Source: Staphylococcus massiliensis CCUG 55927
GTDB lineage: Bacteria; Bacillota; Bacilli; Staphylococcales; Staphylococcaceae
Direction of reading: 5' to 3'
Assembly: GCF_000298075.1 (NCBI RefSeq)
Contig: NZ_JH815593.1
Span: forward strand, 339,519 to 403,518
DNA: 64,000 nucleotides
Both the position numbers and the translations under genes were made by a program. The first letter of the stretch is position 1, and the number at the start of each line of letters is the position of its first letter. Under the pieces are notes generated by a model. It was given only the letters and a program-made list of their open reading frames with translations, was not told the DNA's origin and ran no database searches. Shown piece by piece: positions 1-9,090 of this stretch.

Positions 1-76
1 GATAGGAATCACGTCTCGTGCCGATAGCGTTAAGAACAAGTATTTAACCGCTATTCTCACTTTAAAAGCCATTTAA
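1..76 (+). CDS. ptb: Phosphate butyryltransferase, C-terminal end (partial)
   Basis: Only the last 24 codons are inside the window, read in the frame that begins at base 2 and ends with TAA at 74-76. The tail contains ITSRADS followed by KNKYLTAILTLKAI, which resembles the conserved C-terminus of phosphate acetyl/butyryltransferases (TSRADS..NK). Its place directly before butyrate kinase fits Ptb, which converts branched-chain acyl-CoA to acyl phosphate for Buk. The call rests on a short fragment plus context. Confidence 0.65.
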   Translation, partial: IGITSRADSVKNKYLTAILTLKAI

Positions 77-192
77 ATCAGTTACGTTTGTCGAATTGTA
101 ACTTAAATGATTGCACTCATTTACGAATACGTATAATTTTAAATTGGAAAACATATCATAGTATAATAAAAAACGGAAAGAGATTATTGCTT

Positions 193-1254
193 ATGGAAAC
201 GAAAATTTTAGTTTTAAATTTAGGAAGTACATCTTCAAAAATTGCAATTAATTTTGATAATCAATGTGTCTTTTACGAAAACTTAAAACATGATATGGCG
301 TTAACATCCTTGCCTTTATCCGAACAAGAAGGGAAACGTCTTGAAGAAATTCATGCACGCATACGTACAGAAGGCTATGATTTACATCACTTTGATGGTA
401 TAGCTTGTCGAGGCGGTCTTGTAAAACCGATTGAAGGCGGGGTGTATCATGTCACGAAAGAAATGGTTGCAGACCTTTCATCTTTTAAATATGGTTCCCA
501 CGCATCAAATTTAAGTGCCATGACTGGTTACACGTTAGGTAATATGTACGGTGTACCTGTTTATACACTTGATCCACCTGTAACTGATGAATTTATACCA
601 ATCTCACGTGTTACAGGTATTAAAGGTGTAGCCCGTAAAAGTGTTTATCATGCCTTAAACCAAAAGGCTGTAGCACGTATGTATGCGAAGTCCGTTAATC
701 GACCATATGATGAGATTAATGTGATCGTTGCGCATATGGGCGGTGGCACAACAGTTGGTGCCCATCTTAAAGGCAAAGTTGTCGATGTGAACGATGGTTT
801 ACTAGGAGAAGGTCCAATGAGTCCAGAACGTGCAGGTTCAGTACCTAACGACGCGCTCTATCAATACGGCTTTGAACGACAGATGTCACCTAAGGACTTC
901 AATCATTTCTTAAGCCGTAAGACAGGCTTCATATCACTTTGTGGTTCTAATGATGTTGAGTCTATATGTCGTGAGATGGATCAAAACGCTGAATATAAGT
1001 TAGCCGTAGACAGTTGTATTTATCAAGTTTCAAAGGCAATTGGTGAACGTTCAATTTCTTTAAAAGGACAGGTTGACCAAATTATTTTGACAGGTGGACT
1101 TGCTTATAACACTTATATAACAGACGAAATCAAACGTTACGTTGATTGGATAGCACCTGTTACGATTTACGCAGGTGAAAAAGAAATGGATGCTTTAGCC
1201 ACACGTGTATATGATTTATTTATTGATCATGAAGAAGCTAAAGACTATCGTTAG
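193..1254 (+). CDS. buk: Butyrate kinase (branched-chain fatty acid kinase)
   Basis: 353 residues, the normal length for this acetokinase-family enzyme, which makes ATP from butyryl or branched-chain acyl phosphate. Visible family motifs are the N-terminal phosphate loop NLGSTSSK, the GGGTTVGAH segment and the C-terminal LTGGLAYN nucleotide-binding segment. An upstream in-frame extension to base 88 is possible, but METKILVLNLG is the family N-terminus and an AAAGAG ribosome site lies before this ATG. It begins the visible part of the buk-lpdA-bkd operon, 10 bases before lpdA, and probably links branched-chain amino acid breakdown to substrate-level phosphorylation. Confidence 0.9.
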   Translation: METKILVLNLGSTSSKIAINFDNQCVFYENLKHDMALTSLPLSEQEGKRLEEIHARIRTEGYDLHHFDGIACRGGLVKPIEGGVYHVTKEMVADLSSFKYGSHASNLSAMTGYTLGNMYGVPVYTLDPPVTDEFIPISRVTGIKGVARKSVYHALNQKAVARMYAKSVNRPYDEINVIVAHMGGGTTVGAHLKGKVVDVNDGLLGEGPMSPERAGSVPNDALYQYGFERQMSPKDFNHFLSRKTGFISLCGSNDVESICREMDQNAEYKLAVDSCIYQVSKAIGERSISLKGQVDQIILTGGLAYNTYITDEIKRYVDWIAPVTIYAGEKEMDALATRVYDLFIDHEEAKDYR

Positions 1255-1264
1255 GAGTTGAACA

Positions 1265-2683
1265 ATGTCTAAAGAACAATACGATTTAGTCGTTATTGGC
1301 GGCGGTACGGCAGGTTATGCTGCTGCAATCCGTGCAAGTCAATTAAAAAAGTCCGTTGCACTTGTTGAAGAACATCAACTTGGTGGAACGTGTTTACATA
1401 GAGGATGTATTCCTACGAAAGCATTACTTAAATCAGCTAAAGTTTTAGATACGATTAAACATGCAAGTGAATTCGGTATCGAAACTGAAGCTTTTAAATT
1501 AAATGTCGACCAAATATTTGGCCGAAAAGATACAGTTGTGAACCAAATGTATCAAGGCGTCAAACATCTTATGAAGCAGAATAAAATTGACGTTTACCAC
1601 GGACGTGGGCGCTTACTAGGTTCATCGATATTCTCACCTCAAAGTGGCACGGTATCTGTTGAATATGAAGATGGTGAATCAGAATTATTACCGAACCACC
1701 ATGTATTGATTACTACAGGTTCTAAACCAATGTCACTACCTTTCTTACCATTTGACCATAAACAAATTTTATCGAGTGATGATTTATTACAAATGACGTC
1801 ATTCCCTGATTCTATTGCGATTATCGGTGGTGGCGTGATAGGTATCGAATTTGCATCAATGCTTAATGACTTTGGTGTAGACGTACATATAATAGAAGGT
1901 AGCTCCTCGATTCTACCGAATGAGAGTCCGAGAATCGTTACGCAGTTGCGTAGGGCTTTTCAAGAGAAGGGCATTCATATTTATGAAAATGTCATGTTTG
2001 ATGAAGACGCGATTAAACAAGGCGATACAGTTTCCATTCAATTACAAGACCAAACGATTGAGGTTGAGAAAGTGCTCGTTGCGATTGGTCGTGCACCTTT
2101 AACGGATGATCTAGGGCTTAATAATACGAAAGTTCAACTGGATGACCGTAACTTTATCCAAGTAAGTGACTACATGCAAACGGACGATAGTCATATTTAT
2201 GCGGCAGGCGATTGCATTGGTCAACTTCAACTTGCGCATGTGGGTTCTAAGGAAGGTATCACGGCTGTTGAACATATGTTTGACCAACGTCCAATTGAAA
2301 TCGATTATAACAAGATGCCTAAATGTATTTATGCGCAACCTGAGATTGCATCAATTGGTATGACCTTTGAAGCAGCGAAGTCTCAAGGCTTTAAGGCGAA
2401 GAAGCACAAAGTGCCTTTTCAAGCGAATAGCAAAGCAGTCATTGAAAGTCTCACGCCACAGGACGGTATGTGTGAAATGGTTGTTGAAGAAGGGTCTAAT
2501 GAGATACTCGGTTTAAGTATGATTGGTCCTAACGTAACTGAACTGATTAATGAAGTTTCACTGCTTCAATTTATGAATGGTTCAACGTTAGAACTTGGTT
2601 TAACTACGCATGCACATCCATCAATCGGTGAAGTGCTTATGGAGATGGGTTTAAAAACAGAGAATAGCGCGATTCATGTCTAA
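1265..2683 (+). CDS. lpdA: Dihydrolipoyl dehydrogenase, E3 of the branched-chain 2-oxoacid dehydrogenase
   Basis: 472 residues, full length. The FAD-binding glycine motif GGGTAGYAA is at residues 12-20, the redox-active disulfide GGTCLHRGCIP has cysteines 43 and 48, a second NAD-binding motif GGGVIGIEFAS sits mid-protein, and the C-terminal dimerisation part carries the HAHPSIGE active-site histidine motif. It reoxidises the dihydrolipoyl arm of the E2 subunit encoded downstream. A GGAG site lies just before the ATG. The gene sits inside the bkd operon, which argues for the branched-chain complex rather than pyruvate dehydrogenase. Confidence 0.92.
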   Translation: MSKEQYDLVVIGGGTAGYAAAIRASQLKKSVALVEEHQLGGTCLHRGCIPTKALLKSAKVLDTIKHASEFGIETEAFKLNVDQIFGRKDTVVNQMYQGVKHLMKQNKIDVYHGRGRLLGSSIFSPQSGTVSVEYEDGESELLPNHHVLITTGSKPMSLPFLPFDHKQILSSDDLLQMTSFPDSIAIIGGGVIGIEFASMLNDFGVDVHIIEGSSSILPNESPRIVTQLRRAFQEKGIHIYENVMFDEDAIKQGDTVSIQLQDQTIEVEKVLVAIGRAPLTDDLGLNNTKVQLDDRNFIQVSDYMQTDDSHIYAAGDCIGQLQLAHVGSKEGITAVEHMFDQRPIEIDYNKMPKCIYAQPEIASIGMTFEAAKSQGFKAKKHKVPFQANSKAVIESLTPQDGMCEMVVEEGSNEILGLSMIGPNVTELINEVSLLQFMNGSTLELGLTTHAHPSIGEVLMEMGLKTENSAIHV

Positions 2684-2698
2684 TAAGGAGGCAAATTG

Positions 2699-3697
2699 AT
2701 GATAGATTATAAAGAAGTGGGTTTGACTGAATCAGATTTAAAGAAAATGTATGAATGGATGGATCTAGGTCGTAAGCTAGATGAAAGAATGTGGCTCTTG
2801 AACCGCGCCGGTAAGATTCCGTTTGTAATTAGTTGCCAAGGCCAAGAGGCAGCGCAAATTGGTATGGCATATGCGATGGAACAAGGCGATATTACGTCTC
2901 CTTATTATCGTGATTTAGCACTTGTGACGGCACTTGGTATGCCTGTTCTTGATACGATGATGTCGACGTTTGGTAAACGTGACGATGTCAGTTCGGGTGG
3001 TAAACAGATGCCATCACATTTCAGTCGTAAAGAAAGTGGTATTATTTCACAAGGTTCAACTGTCGCAACTCAAGTACTTCACGGTGTAGGTGCTGCGCTT
3101 GCGATGAAGATGGATGGTAAAGAGAACATCGCGTTAACGACTTTAGGTGAAGGTTCATCCAGTCAAGGTGACTTTCACGAAGGTTTAAACTTCGCTGGTG
3201 TTCATAAGCTACCTTTAATTTGCGTTATCGAAAATAATAAATACGCCATTTCAGTACCACAAAACTTACAATATGCGTCTGAGAAACTATCAGACCGTGC
3301 AATAGGGTACGGCATGCATGGTGAACAAGTCGACGGTAATGATCCTATCGCGATGTATAAAGTTATGAAAGAAGCCCGTGCACGTGCATTAGCTGGTGAA
3401 GGTCCATCGTTAATTGAAGCGATGTGTTCAAGATTAACACCGCATTCATCAGACGATGATGATTCGTACCGTACAACGGATGAGAAAGATGAAGACAAGC
3501 GTTTAGATTGTAACGTACGCTTTAAGCATTACCTCTTAGATAACGGTGTGTGCGATGAAGCTTGGTTCGACGAAGTTGATCAAAAGCACAAAGATATCGT
3601 TAATAAAGCGACGAAAGATGCGGAGAAATCAAGTTATCCATCTATCGAGGAAACGTATACGCATGTTTATGAAGAAGGGAGCTTCCAAAATGGCTAA
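2699..3697 (+). CDS. bkdA1: Branched-chain 2-oxoacid dehydrogenase E1 alpha subunit
   Basis: 332 residues from the ATG at 2699, which has an ideal AAGGAGG site six bases upstream; a TTG three bases... earlier at 2696 is also in frame but less well placed. The thiamine diphosphate-binding region is visible as LGEGSSSQGDFHEGLNFA followed by the IENNKYAIS segment, typical of E1 alpha chains. Together with BkdA2 it decarboxylates the 2-oxo acids of valine, leucine and isoleucine and acylates the lipoyl group of BkdB; the products are primers for branched-chain fatty acids in staphylococci. The stop overlaps bkdA2 by 8 bases, suggesting translational coupling. Confidence 0.9.
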   Translation: MIDYKEVGLTESDLKKMYEWMDLGRKLDERMWLLNRAGKIPFVISCQGQEAAQIGMAYAMEQGDITSPYYRDLALVTALGMPVLDTMMSTFGKRDDVSSGGKQMPSHFSRKESGIISQGSTVATQVLHGVGAALAMKMDGKENIALTTLGEGSSSQGDFHEGLNFAGVHKLPLICVIENNKYAISVPQNLQYASEKLSDRAIGYGMHGEQVDGNDPIAMYKVMKEARARALAGEGPSLIEAMCSRLTPHSSDDDDSYRTTDEKDEDKRLDCNVRFKHYLLDNGVCDEAWFDEVDQKHKDIVNKATKDAEKSSYPSIEETYTHVYEEGSFQNG

Positions 3698-4673
3698 AAT
3701 TTCATATTTAGATGCGATTCACCAAGCACTTGATCAAGCTATGGCTAAAGACGACCAGGTTTACTTACTAGGTGAAGATATCGGTAAGAAAGGCGGTGTA
3801 TTCGGCGTAACGAAAGGCTTACAAGATAAATACGGTTTATACCGTGTGCTTGATACGCCGCTCGCTGAATCTAATATCGTCGGTACTGCGATCGGTTCCT
3901 CTATGGTAGGTAAACGACCAGTTGCGGAGATACAGTTTGCTGAGTATATTTTACCTGCGACCAATCAAATTATGAGTGAAGCGGCTAAGATTCGTTACCG
4001 TTCGAATAACGATTGGAACTGCCCACTTACGATTCGTGCGCCATTTGGTGGCGGTATTCATGGTGCTTTATATCACTCACAAAGTATCGAAAGTGTCTTT
4101 GCATCAACGCCTGGTCTCACAGTTGTTATCCCTTCATCACCATATGACGCGAAAGGCTTATTGCTTGCTTCAATTGAGTCCAATGACCCTGTCTTATACT
4201 TCGAACATAAGAAAGCTTATCGCTTATTAAAAGAAGAAGTGCCTGAAGATTATTACACAGTGCCTTTAGGTAAGGCAGATGTAAAACGTGAAGGTAGCGA
4301 TTTAACCGTCTTTACATATGGTTTATGCGTCAATTACTGCCTTCAAGCTGCCGATATGCTTAAAGAAAAAGGTATTGAAGTAGAGGTTGTCGACCTTCGT
4401 ACCGTGTATCCGCTTGATAAAGAGACAATTATCGAACGCGCGAAAAAGACAGGTAAGAACTTACTTGTTACCGAAGATAATCTTGAAGGTAGCGTCATGT
4501 CAGAGGTTGCTGCAATCATCGCTGAAAATTGTTTATTCGACTTAGATGCACCGATTATGCGTCTAGCGGGTCCTGACGTGCCTGCGATGCCGTTCGCGCC
4601 GCCACTTGAAGATGAGTTTATGATGAACCCTGAAAAGATTAAAGCTAAAATGAAAGAGCTTGCGGAATTTTAA
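3690..4673 (+). CDS. bkdA2: Branched-chain 2-oxoacid dehydrogenase E1 beta subunit
   Basis: 327 residues from ATG 3690, preceded by GAAGGGAG inside the end of bkdA1. An in-frame extension to 3546 lies wholly within bkdA1 and is rejected. Family features include the LGEDIGKKGGVFGVTKGL segment, TPLAESNIVGTAIGSSM, the EIQFAEYILPA region and a C-terminal GPDVPAMPFAPPLE motif. It forms the alpha2-beta2 E1 heterotetramer with BkdA1 and contributes to the thiamine diphosphate site. Twelve bases separate it from bkdB. Confidence 0.9.
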   Translation: MAKISYLDAIHQALDQAMAKDDQVYLLGEDIGKKGGVFGVTKGLQDKYGLYRVLDTPLAESNIVGTAIGSSMVGKRPVAEIQFAEYILPATNQIMSEAAKIRYRSNNDWNCPLTIRAPFGGGIHGALYHSQSIESVFASTPGLTVVIPSSPYDAKGLLLASIESNDPVLYFEHKKAYRLLKEEVPEDYYTVPLGKADVKREGSDLTVFTYGLCVNYCLQAADMLKEKGIEVEVVDLRTVYPLDKETIIERAKKTGKNLLVTEDNLEGSVMSEVAAIIAENCLFDLDAPIMRLAGPDVPAMPFAPPLEDEFMMNPEKIKAKMKELAEF

Positions 4674-4685
4674 GGAGGGCCTACG

Positions 4686-5981
4686 ATGGAAATTAAAATG
4701 CCTAAATTAGGTGAAAGTGTGCACGAAGGGACAATTGAACAATGGTTAGTTAAAGAAGGCGACACAGTTGAAGAATATGATCCGCTTTGTGAAGTTATCA
4801 CAGATAAAGTTACAGCCGAAGTGCCATCTTCATACGCGGGTACGATTACTGAAATTATCGCAATTGAAGGAGAAACCATCGAAGTTGGAACAGTCATTTG
4901 TAAGATGGTGGTAGAAGGTGATGATAGTGCGGACAATGAGCCAACGTCTGATGCCGAGGATGCACAATCTGAAAGTCCGTCTCAAGACACTTCCTCTTCT
5001 GAAAAGCCAAATAAAGATAATCAGGCGCAAACGTCTAAACCTGCTTCAAATCAACCTAAGAACAATGGTCGTTATTCACCAGTTGTCTTTAGATTAGCGT
5101 CAGAACATAATATTAACTTAGCCGATGTTGAAGGTACAGGTAACTTAGGACGTGTTACTAAGAAAGATATCGAACGTGTTATTCAAGAAGGCCCAAGTAC
5201 AGCTATTGATCAAACGAGCGCTGAGCCATCATCTCAAGCACCACAAAGCACACCTACAACAGCTTCAAGCGATGACCATGCCAATGCTTCAAGTATTCCA
5301 GTAGATGGTGTTCGTCGTCAAATCGCGAACAAGATGGTACAAAGTGTTACAGAAATTCCACACGCATGGATGAAAGTAGAAGTCGATGCGACAGAGCTTG
5401 TTAAAACAAGAAACCATTACAAGAAAGACTTTAAAAAGAACGAAGGCTATAACTTAACGTTCTTCGCCTTTTTCGTAAAAGCAGTCGCAGAAGCCTTAAA
5501 ACAATTCCCAATGCTTAACAGTAGTTGGCAGGGTAGCGAAATTAAAGTCCACAAAGACATCAATATTTCTATTGCGGTCGCTTCAGAAAACAAGCTTTTC
5601 GTGCCTGTGATAAAGCACGCCGATGAAAAGTCCATTAAAGGTATCGCGCGTGAAATCGACAGTTTAGCTCATAAAGCACGCAATAACCAATTAACACAAG
5701 CCGATATGGAAGGTGGTACCTTCACTGTGAATAACACAGGTTCATTCGGTTCAGTCTCTTCAATGGGTATTATCAATCACCCTCAAGCGGCTATCTTACA
5801 AGTCGAATCAATCATTAAACGCCCAATGGTCATTAACGATATGATTGGTATTCGTGATATGGTGAACTTATGTATCTCAATTGACCATCGTATCTTAGAC
5901 GGTTTAATGGCCGGTCAATTTATCAACTATGTTAAAGACCGTATTGAGTCATATACCATTGAACATACGCAAATCTTTTAA
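4686..5981 (+). CDS. bkdB: Lipoamide acyltransferase E2 of branched-chain 2-oxoacid dehydrogenase
   Basis: 431 residues with the standard E2 order: one lipoyl domain (residues 1-76, lipoylated lysine K41 in EVITDKVTAEVPS), a long Ser/Gln/Pro-rich linker, a peripheral subunit-binding domain (about 122-158, YSPVVFRLA...LGRVTKKDI), a second flexible linker, and the catalytic domain from about 205 to the end. The acyltransferase motif DHRILDG is near residue 404. It forms the core of the complex and moves the acyl group to CoA. AAGGAGG precedes the ATG. It is the last gene of the operon; a separate promoter follows. Confidence 0.92.
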   Translation: MEIKMPKLGESVHEGTIEQWLVKEGDTVEEYDPLCEVITDKVTAEVPSSYAGTITEIIAIEGETIEVGTVICKMVVEGDDSADNEPTSDAEDAQSESPSQDTSSSEKPNKDNQAQTSKPASNQPKNNGRYSPVVFRLASEHNINLADVEGTGNLGRVTKKDIERVIQEGPSTAIDQTSAEPSSQAPQSTPTTASSDDHANASSIPVDGVRRQIANKMVQSVTEIPHAWMKVEVDATELVKTRNHYKKDFKKNEGYNLTFFAFFVKAVAEALKQFPMLNSSWQGSEIKVHKDINISIAVASENKLFVPVIKHADEKSIKGIAREIDSLAHKARNNQLTQADMEGGTFTVNNTGSFGSVSSMGIINHPQAAILQVESIIKRPMVINDMIGIRDMVNLCISIDHRILDGLMAGQFINYVKDRIESYTIEHTQIF

Positions 5982-5990
5982 TTTGGCTAA

Positions 5991-6019
5991 TTGAATAATG
6001 CCCTTCAATCTAGTAAAAT
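5991..6019 (+). promoter_or_regulatory. Probable sigma-A promoter of the bacilliredoxin gene
   Basis: TTGAAT (5991-5996) and TAAAAT (6014-6019) are separated by exactly 17 bases and lie 37 bases before the next start codon. This separates the bacilliredoxin gene from the bkd operon. No factor-independent terminator is obvious after bkdB, so read-through is also possible. Confidence 0.55.
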
Positions 6020-6055
6020 TAAATTAACACTAACAGTAATAGAGAGGGGTTTACC

Positions 6056-6493
6056 ATGGATTTAAATTTTGATTTATATATGAATAACGTGGTTGAACAA
6101 GCACGTAATGAAATAGAAGCAGCTGGCTACGAACAGCTTACAACAAGCGAGGAAGTCGACAAAGTCTTATCACAAGACGGTACAACGCTTGTAATGGTTA
6201 ACTCAGTTTGTGGTTGTGCTGGCGGTATCGCACGCCCAGCAGCGCAACACGCATTACACTATGATGCATTACCAGATCGATTAGTAACTGTATTCGCTGG
6301 TCAAGATAAAGAAGCAACTCAAAAAGCACGTGAATACTTTGAAGGCTTCCCACCATCAAGTCCATCATTTGCACTTGTTAAAGATGGTAAAGTTCAAGAG
6401 ATGGTAGAACGTCATCAAATCGAAGGCCACGAAATTATGGATGTTATCAACCAACTTCAAGCCTTATTCGATAAATATTGTGAAACGAAATAA
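6056..6493 (+). CDS. Bacilliredoxin, BrxA/BrxB (YphP/YqiW) family
   Basis: 145 residues, the usual length of the family. The active-site CGC motif is at residues 52-54 (SVCGCAGG), placed as in BrxA and BrxB. These thioredoxin-fold proteins remove bacillithiol from S-bacillithiolated proteins in the cytoplasm. The same window encodes bshA (bacillithiol synthesis) and ypdA (bacillithiol disulfide reductase), so most of one redox pathway is represented here. An AGAGAGGGG ribosome site precedes the ATG. Whether it corresponds to brxA or brxB cannot be decided by eye. Confidence 0.88.
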   Translation: MDLNFDLYMNNVVEQARNEIEAAGYEQLTTSEEVDKVLSQDGTTLVMVNSVCGCAGGIARPAAQHALHYDALPDRLVTVFAGQDKEATQKAREYFEGFPPSSPSFALVKDGKVQEMVERHQIEGHEIMDVINQLQALFDKYCETK

Positions 6494-6507
6494 TAAGGAG
6501 TATCGCC

Positions 6508-7491
6508 ATGTTACGTTTAAATCCATATCGCATTGGATTTAGGACCATTAAAACGGCGATCGGTATGGCACTAGGCGTCATAATTGCTAAACTTATAGGT
6601 TTAGATAATTTTGCATCTAGTGCCATTTTAGTTGTACTGTGTATTAAAGATACGAAAGTACATTCATTAAACGCCATCGTTTCACGTTTTATATCTTGTC
6701 TAATTGCGATATTACTCGGCTTTTTAATCTTTCAGCTACTTGGTCAGTCCGCCATTGTACTCGGACTCATTGTCTTAATTTTTATTCCATTGACCGTTTC
6801 TTTAAAAGTCCAAGAAGGCGTCGTAACGAGTATCGTTATCTTATTACACATCTTTAACGCGAAGACACTCGACTTTAATCTTATAATCAACGAAGTGTTA
6901 TTACTCTTTGTAGGTCTTGGTATCGCATTCTTAATGAACTTAATTATGCCGAGCTTAGACCGTAAGTTAAAGGACTATAAAAATCGTATTGAATCAAGTT
7001 TTACAGAAATTCTCATGCAGTTTGGTGAGCATTGTAAGCACCCAAACACATCGCCAAACTTCTCATTCAATACAGTTGAAACGAATATAAAGAAAGCGAA
7101 ATCATACGCTTTCCGAGATGTTAAAAACCATTACGTACGTAATGAAAACTCATATTACAATTACTTTAATATGCGTGAAGAACAGTTAGATGTACTTAAA
7201 CGTATACAAGCCTTAATCGGCGAAATTAGCACTGATGATCCAATACATCAGGATATTGCGCAGCTTTTCCAAGAGATCGCACTGAACGTGAATAGTAATA
7301 ACTACACGTTATTACGTTTACACTCGCTATATGAAATCAAACTCAACCTTGAAAAACACGATTTACCTAAAACACATGCTGAGCTAAAATCTCGCGCGAG
7401 CATCATACAGATCTTGAATGAAATGGAAGTTTACTTAAAACTTAAATCAGAATTTGGGTCACTGAAACATCATAATCAAGTCATCGTATAA
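6508..7491 (+). CDS. Aromatic acid exporter family (FUSC-like) membrane protein
   Basis: 327 residues. The N-terminal half (about 10-155) has four to five hydrophobic helices; the start RIGFRTIKTAIGMALGVIIA is typical of the YqjA/DUF939 type of the aromatic acid exporter family. The C-terminal half is polar and helical and probably cytoplasmic. It lies 14 bases after the bacilliredoxin gene with an AAGGAG site, so the two are probably co-transcribed. The substrate is not known from sequence. Confidence 0.75.
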   Translation: MLRLNPYRIGFRTIKTAIGMALGVIIAKLIGLDNFASSAILVVLCIKDTKVHSLNAIVSRFISCLIAILLGFLIFQLLGQSAIVLGLIVLIFIPLTVSLKVQEGVVTSIVILLHIFNAKTLDFNLIINEVLLLFVGLGIAFLMNLIMPSLDRKLKDYKNRIESSFTEILMQFGEHCKHPNTSPNFSFNTVETNIKKAKSYAFRDVKNHYVRNENSYYNYFNMREEQLDVLKRIQALIGEISTDDPIHQDIAQLFQEIALNVNSNNYTLLRLHSLYEIKLNLEKHDLPKTHAELKSRASIIQILNEMEVYLKLKSEFGSLKHHNQVIV

Positions 7492-7508
7492 AGATAGGAG
7501 TGAAGGAC

Positions 7509-7757
7509 ATGTACTTTCCGAAATTCAATAAGATACAATGGGTAGGATTAGTTTTATTAATTATTGCATTAATAATTCTAATCATTCAAAACGTTATGTT
7601 TTTAACTGGAGCTACAAATGATTCTTCCTTTTTATTTACTATAGGCCTTATTTTAGGAGGATTACCGTTATTCATTAAATCAGATAAAATTTCTATTGTT
7701 TTAAACTTATTAGCATGCATTTTTATGGTTGCTCATATCATTTTACTTTTTATGTGA
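7509..7757 (+). CDS. Small three-helix membrane protein, paralogue 1
   Basis: 82 residues from ATG 7509; an in-frame GTG at 7500 overlaps the GGAGTG ribosome site and is less likely. The protein is almost entirely hydrophobic with about three membrane helices and the pattern NDSSFLFTIGLILGG...IKSDKISIVLN. It is the first of four related proteins (7509, 7769, 8053, 9091), all about 80 residues and sharing a (N/E)xNxLLT-type segment, then a short basic turn (S-[DE]-[KR]-[IL]-x-I), then a last helix. I do not recognise a named family. It follows the exporter gene by 17 bases. Confidence 0.7.
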   Translation: MYFPKFNKIQWVGLVLLIIALIILIIQNVMFLTGATNDSSFLFTIGLILGGLPLFIKSDKISIVLNLLACIFMVAHIILLFM

Positions 7758-7768
7758 GGGTGATAGAA

Positions 7769-8008
7769 GTGGCATTTAAGGAATTTGACAAATACCTATG
7801 GATAGCATTCATTTTGTATACGATTATGATTGTCCTTAGCGTAGTCCACGATGTGATGGCTACGTTTGGACTAGCCAAAGATCCTAATTATTTTCTAACA
7901 TTGGGCTTTATCTTTATAGGTGCCTCTATGATAATTAAAAACCGTAAGATTTCTTTCACTTTGGGATTAATCTCATGTGGATTCATGGTTATAAATATGA
8001 TGATTTAG
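7769..8008 (+). CDS. Small three-helix membrane protein, paralogue 2
   Basis: 79 residues from a GTG at 7769 with GAGGGTG upstream. The longer ATG reading from 7715 runs through the end of paralogue 1 in another frame and would add a non-hydrophobic unrelated leader, so it is rejected. Sequence shows KDPNYFLTLGFIFIGA followed by IKNRKISFTLGLIS, matching the other members. The gap to paralogue 1 is 11 bases, so these are in one transcription unit. No function can be assigned. Confidence 0.7.
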   Translation: MAFKEFDKYLWIAFILYTIMIVLSVVHDVMATFGLAKDPNYFLTLGFIFIGASMIIKNRKISFTLGLISCGFMVINMMI

Positions 8009-8052
8009 TCTTAAAAAATCGATCCCGTAGATAAAGAGAAGGGAGTTCATTT

Positions 8053-8298
8053 ATGAGAGAACTAAATAAAAAAGAGAAAGTTTTATATGGATTAACGACG
8101 CTTGTAATAATAGCTGGAGTTGTGAAAGGAATTCTAAGGTTATTCGGCGTAGTTAATGAATCAAACTTACTCGTTACGGTTACTTTAACTTGCATGTTAA
8201 TTGCTCAGGTCGCTAAATCTGAAAGAATTTCCATTATATTTAACGTATTAATGATTATATCAGGTATATCATTGTTTATATGGGGCGATATCATTTAA
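8053..8298 (+). CDS. Small three-helix membrane protein, paralogue 3
   Basis: 81 residues with AGAAGGGAG before the ATG. A short charged N-terminus (RELNKKEK) is followed by three hydrophobic segments; the family core is NESNLLVTVTLTC then AKSERISIIFNVLM. It is followed at once by a strong terminator and a 41-bp repeat array, an arrangement repeated after paralogue 4. Confidence 0.7.
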   Translation: MRELNKKEKVLYGLTTLVIIAGVVKGILRLFGVVNESNLLVTVTLTCMLIAQVAKSERISIIFNVLMIISGISLFIWGDII

Positions 8299-8311
8299 TG
8301 AATGAAAAGGC

Positions 8312-8348
8312 GAAGCGTCTGGGGTTTGAGCTCCAGACGCTTCTTTAT
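8312..8348 (+). terminator. Rho-independent terminator after paralogue 3
   Basis: Perfect 11-bp stem GAAGCGTCTGG / CCAGACGCTTC with a 10-base loop, followed by TTTATTA. A close copy of this hairpin follows paralogue 4 at 9342. Confidence 0.75.
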
Positions 8349-8383
8349 TAAAAGAGGGAAAAGATTGATTAAGATTTGAATTG

Positions 8384-8506
8384 AAACTTGATGGTGAAAC
8401 TCTAATCAAGTCTCATGCTCTTTCAAACTTGATGACGAAACTCTAATCAAGTCTCAGACCCTCTGGAACTTGATGAGCAATTCCTAATCAAGTCTCATTA
8501 TAGAAT
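8384..8506. repeat. 41-bp tandem array, family 1, copy a (3 units)
   Basis: Units start at 8384, 8425 and 8466, exactly 41 bases apart. Each has ACTTGAT, a linker containing GAAAC (or GCAATTC in the third unit), then ATCAAGT and a C-rich stretch. ATCAAGT of one unit and ACTTGAT of the next are perfect 7-base inverted arms around a 15-base loop. It lies between the terminator of paralogue 3 and the convergent gene at 8540. It is related unit by unit to the array at 9411. Confidence 0.9.
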
Positions 8507-8539
8507 ATGTCATTAAGTTTTTATTCTTATGCGTATACT

Positions 8540-8899
8540 TTAATGAATCAACCCTATTTCTTGTATTTCATAATCCCACGAAAAAGGGGATTGATCGAAT
8601 TTAACTTGAATCTCGGCTGGTTCGCCGTTTAAATCAATGCGGTAATAACCAATATCATCACTACCTTGATTGTCGCTATTTAAATGAAGGTTTACATGAT
8701 CAGCTTTATTAAGTAAACGAGCTGTAGTTTTATCATTGCTCATTTGGCTTAAATGAGTGTTATCGTGTTTTTCAACATACGAATTAATTTGTGTCTCACT
8801 GGATTTAATCACCCAATAGTCGTAGAAAAAGAAAGCAAGAAGTAAGTATAAAATAATGAGTAGTAGGATAGTACCGCTAATATAAGATAAAGTTTTCAT
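8540..8899 (-). CDS. Hypothetical membrane-anchored protein
   Basis: 119 residues. One hydrophobic segment (about residues 7-27, TILLLIILYLLLAFFFY) is followed by a polar domain with many Asn, Asp and Gln, so an N-terminal anchor with an exported domain is likely. The C-terminal part (GYYRIDLNGEPAEIQVKFD) looks like beta strands, but I do not recognise a family. An AGGTG site lies before the ATG. It points toward the paralogue 3 operon and is flanked on both sides by the small membrane protein genes. Confidence 0.6.
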   Translation of the reverse strand: MKTLSYISGTILLLIILYLLLAFFFYDYWVIKSSETQINSYVEKHDNTHLSQMSNDKTTARLLNKADHVNLHLNSDNQGSDDIGYYRIDLNGEPAEIQVKFDQSPFSWDYEIQEIGLIH

Positions 8900-9090
8900 A
8901 AGTTGTCACCTGAATTTAAAATATTTATTATACTTCATTGTAGATTTTATTTAAGTACTATTTCAATTAATAAAATTTAGATTATTTCGTAACATTATTT
9001 AGCCAGCCATTATATTAAGTCTATAATTTTTAGAAAAACTATGTTAATTTATAAATACCTTATACATTATTTCTCACAAGGAGTATCTCT

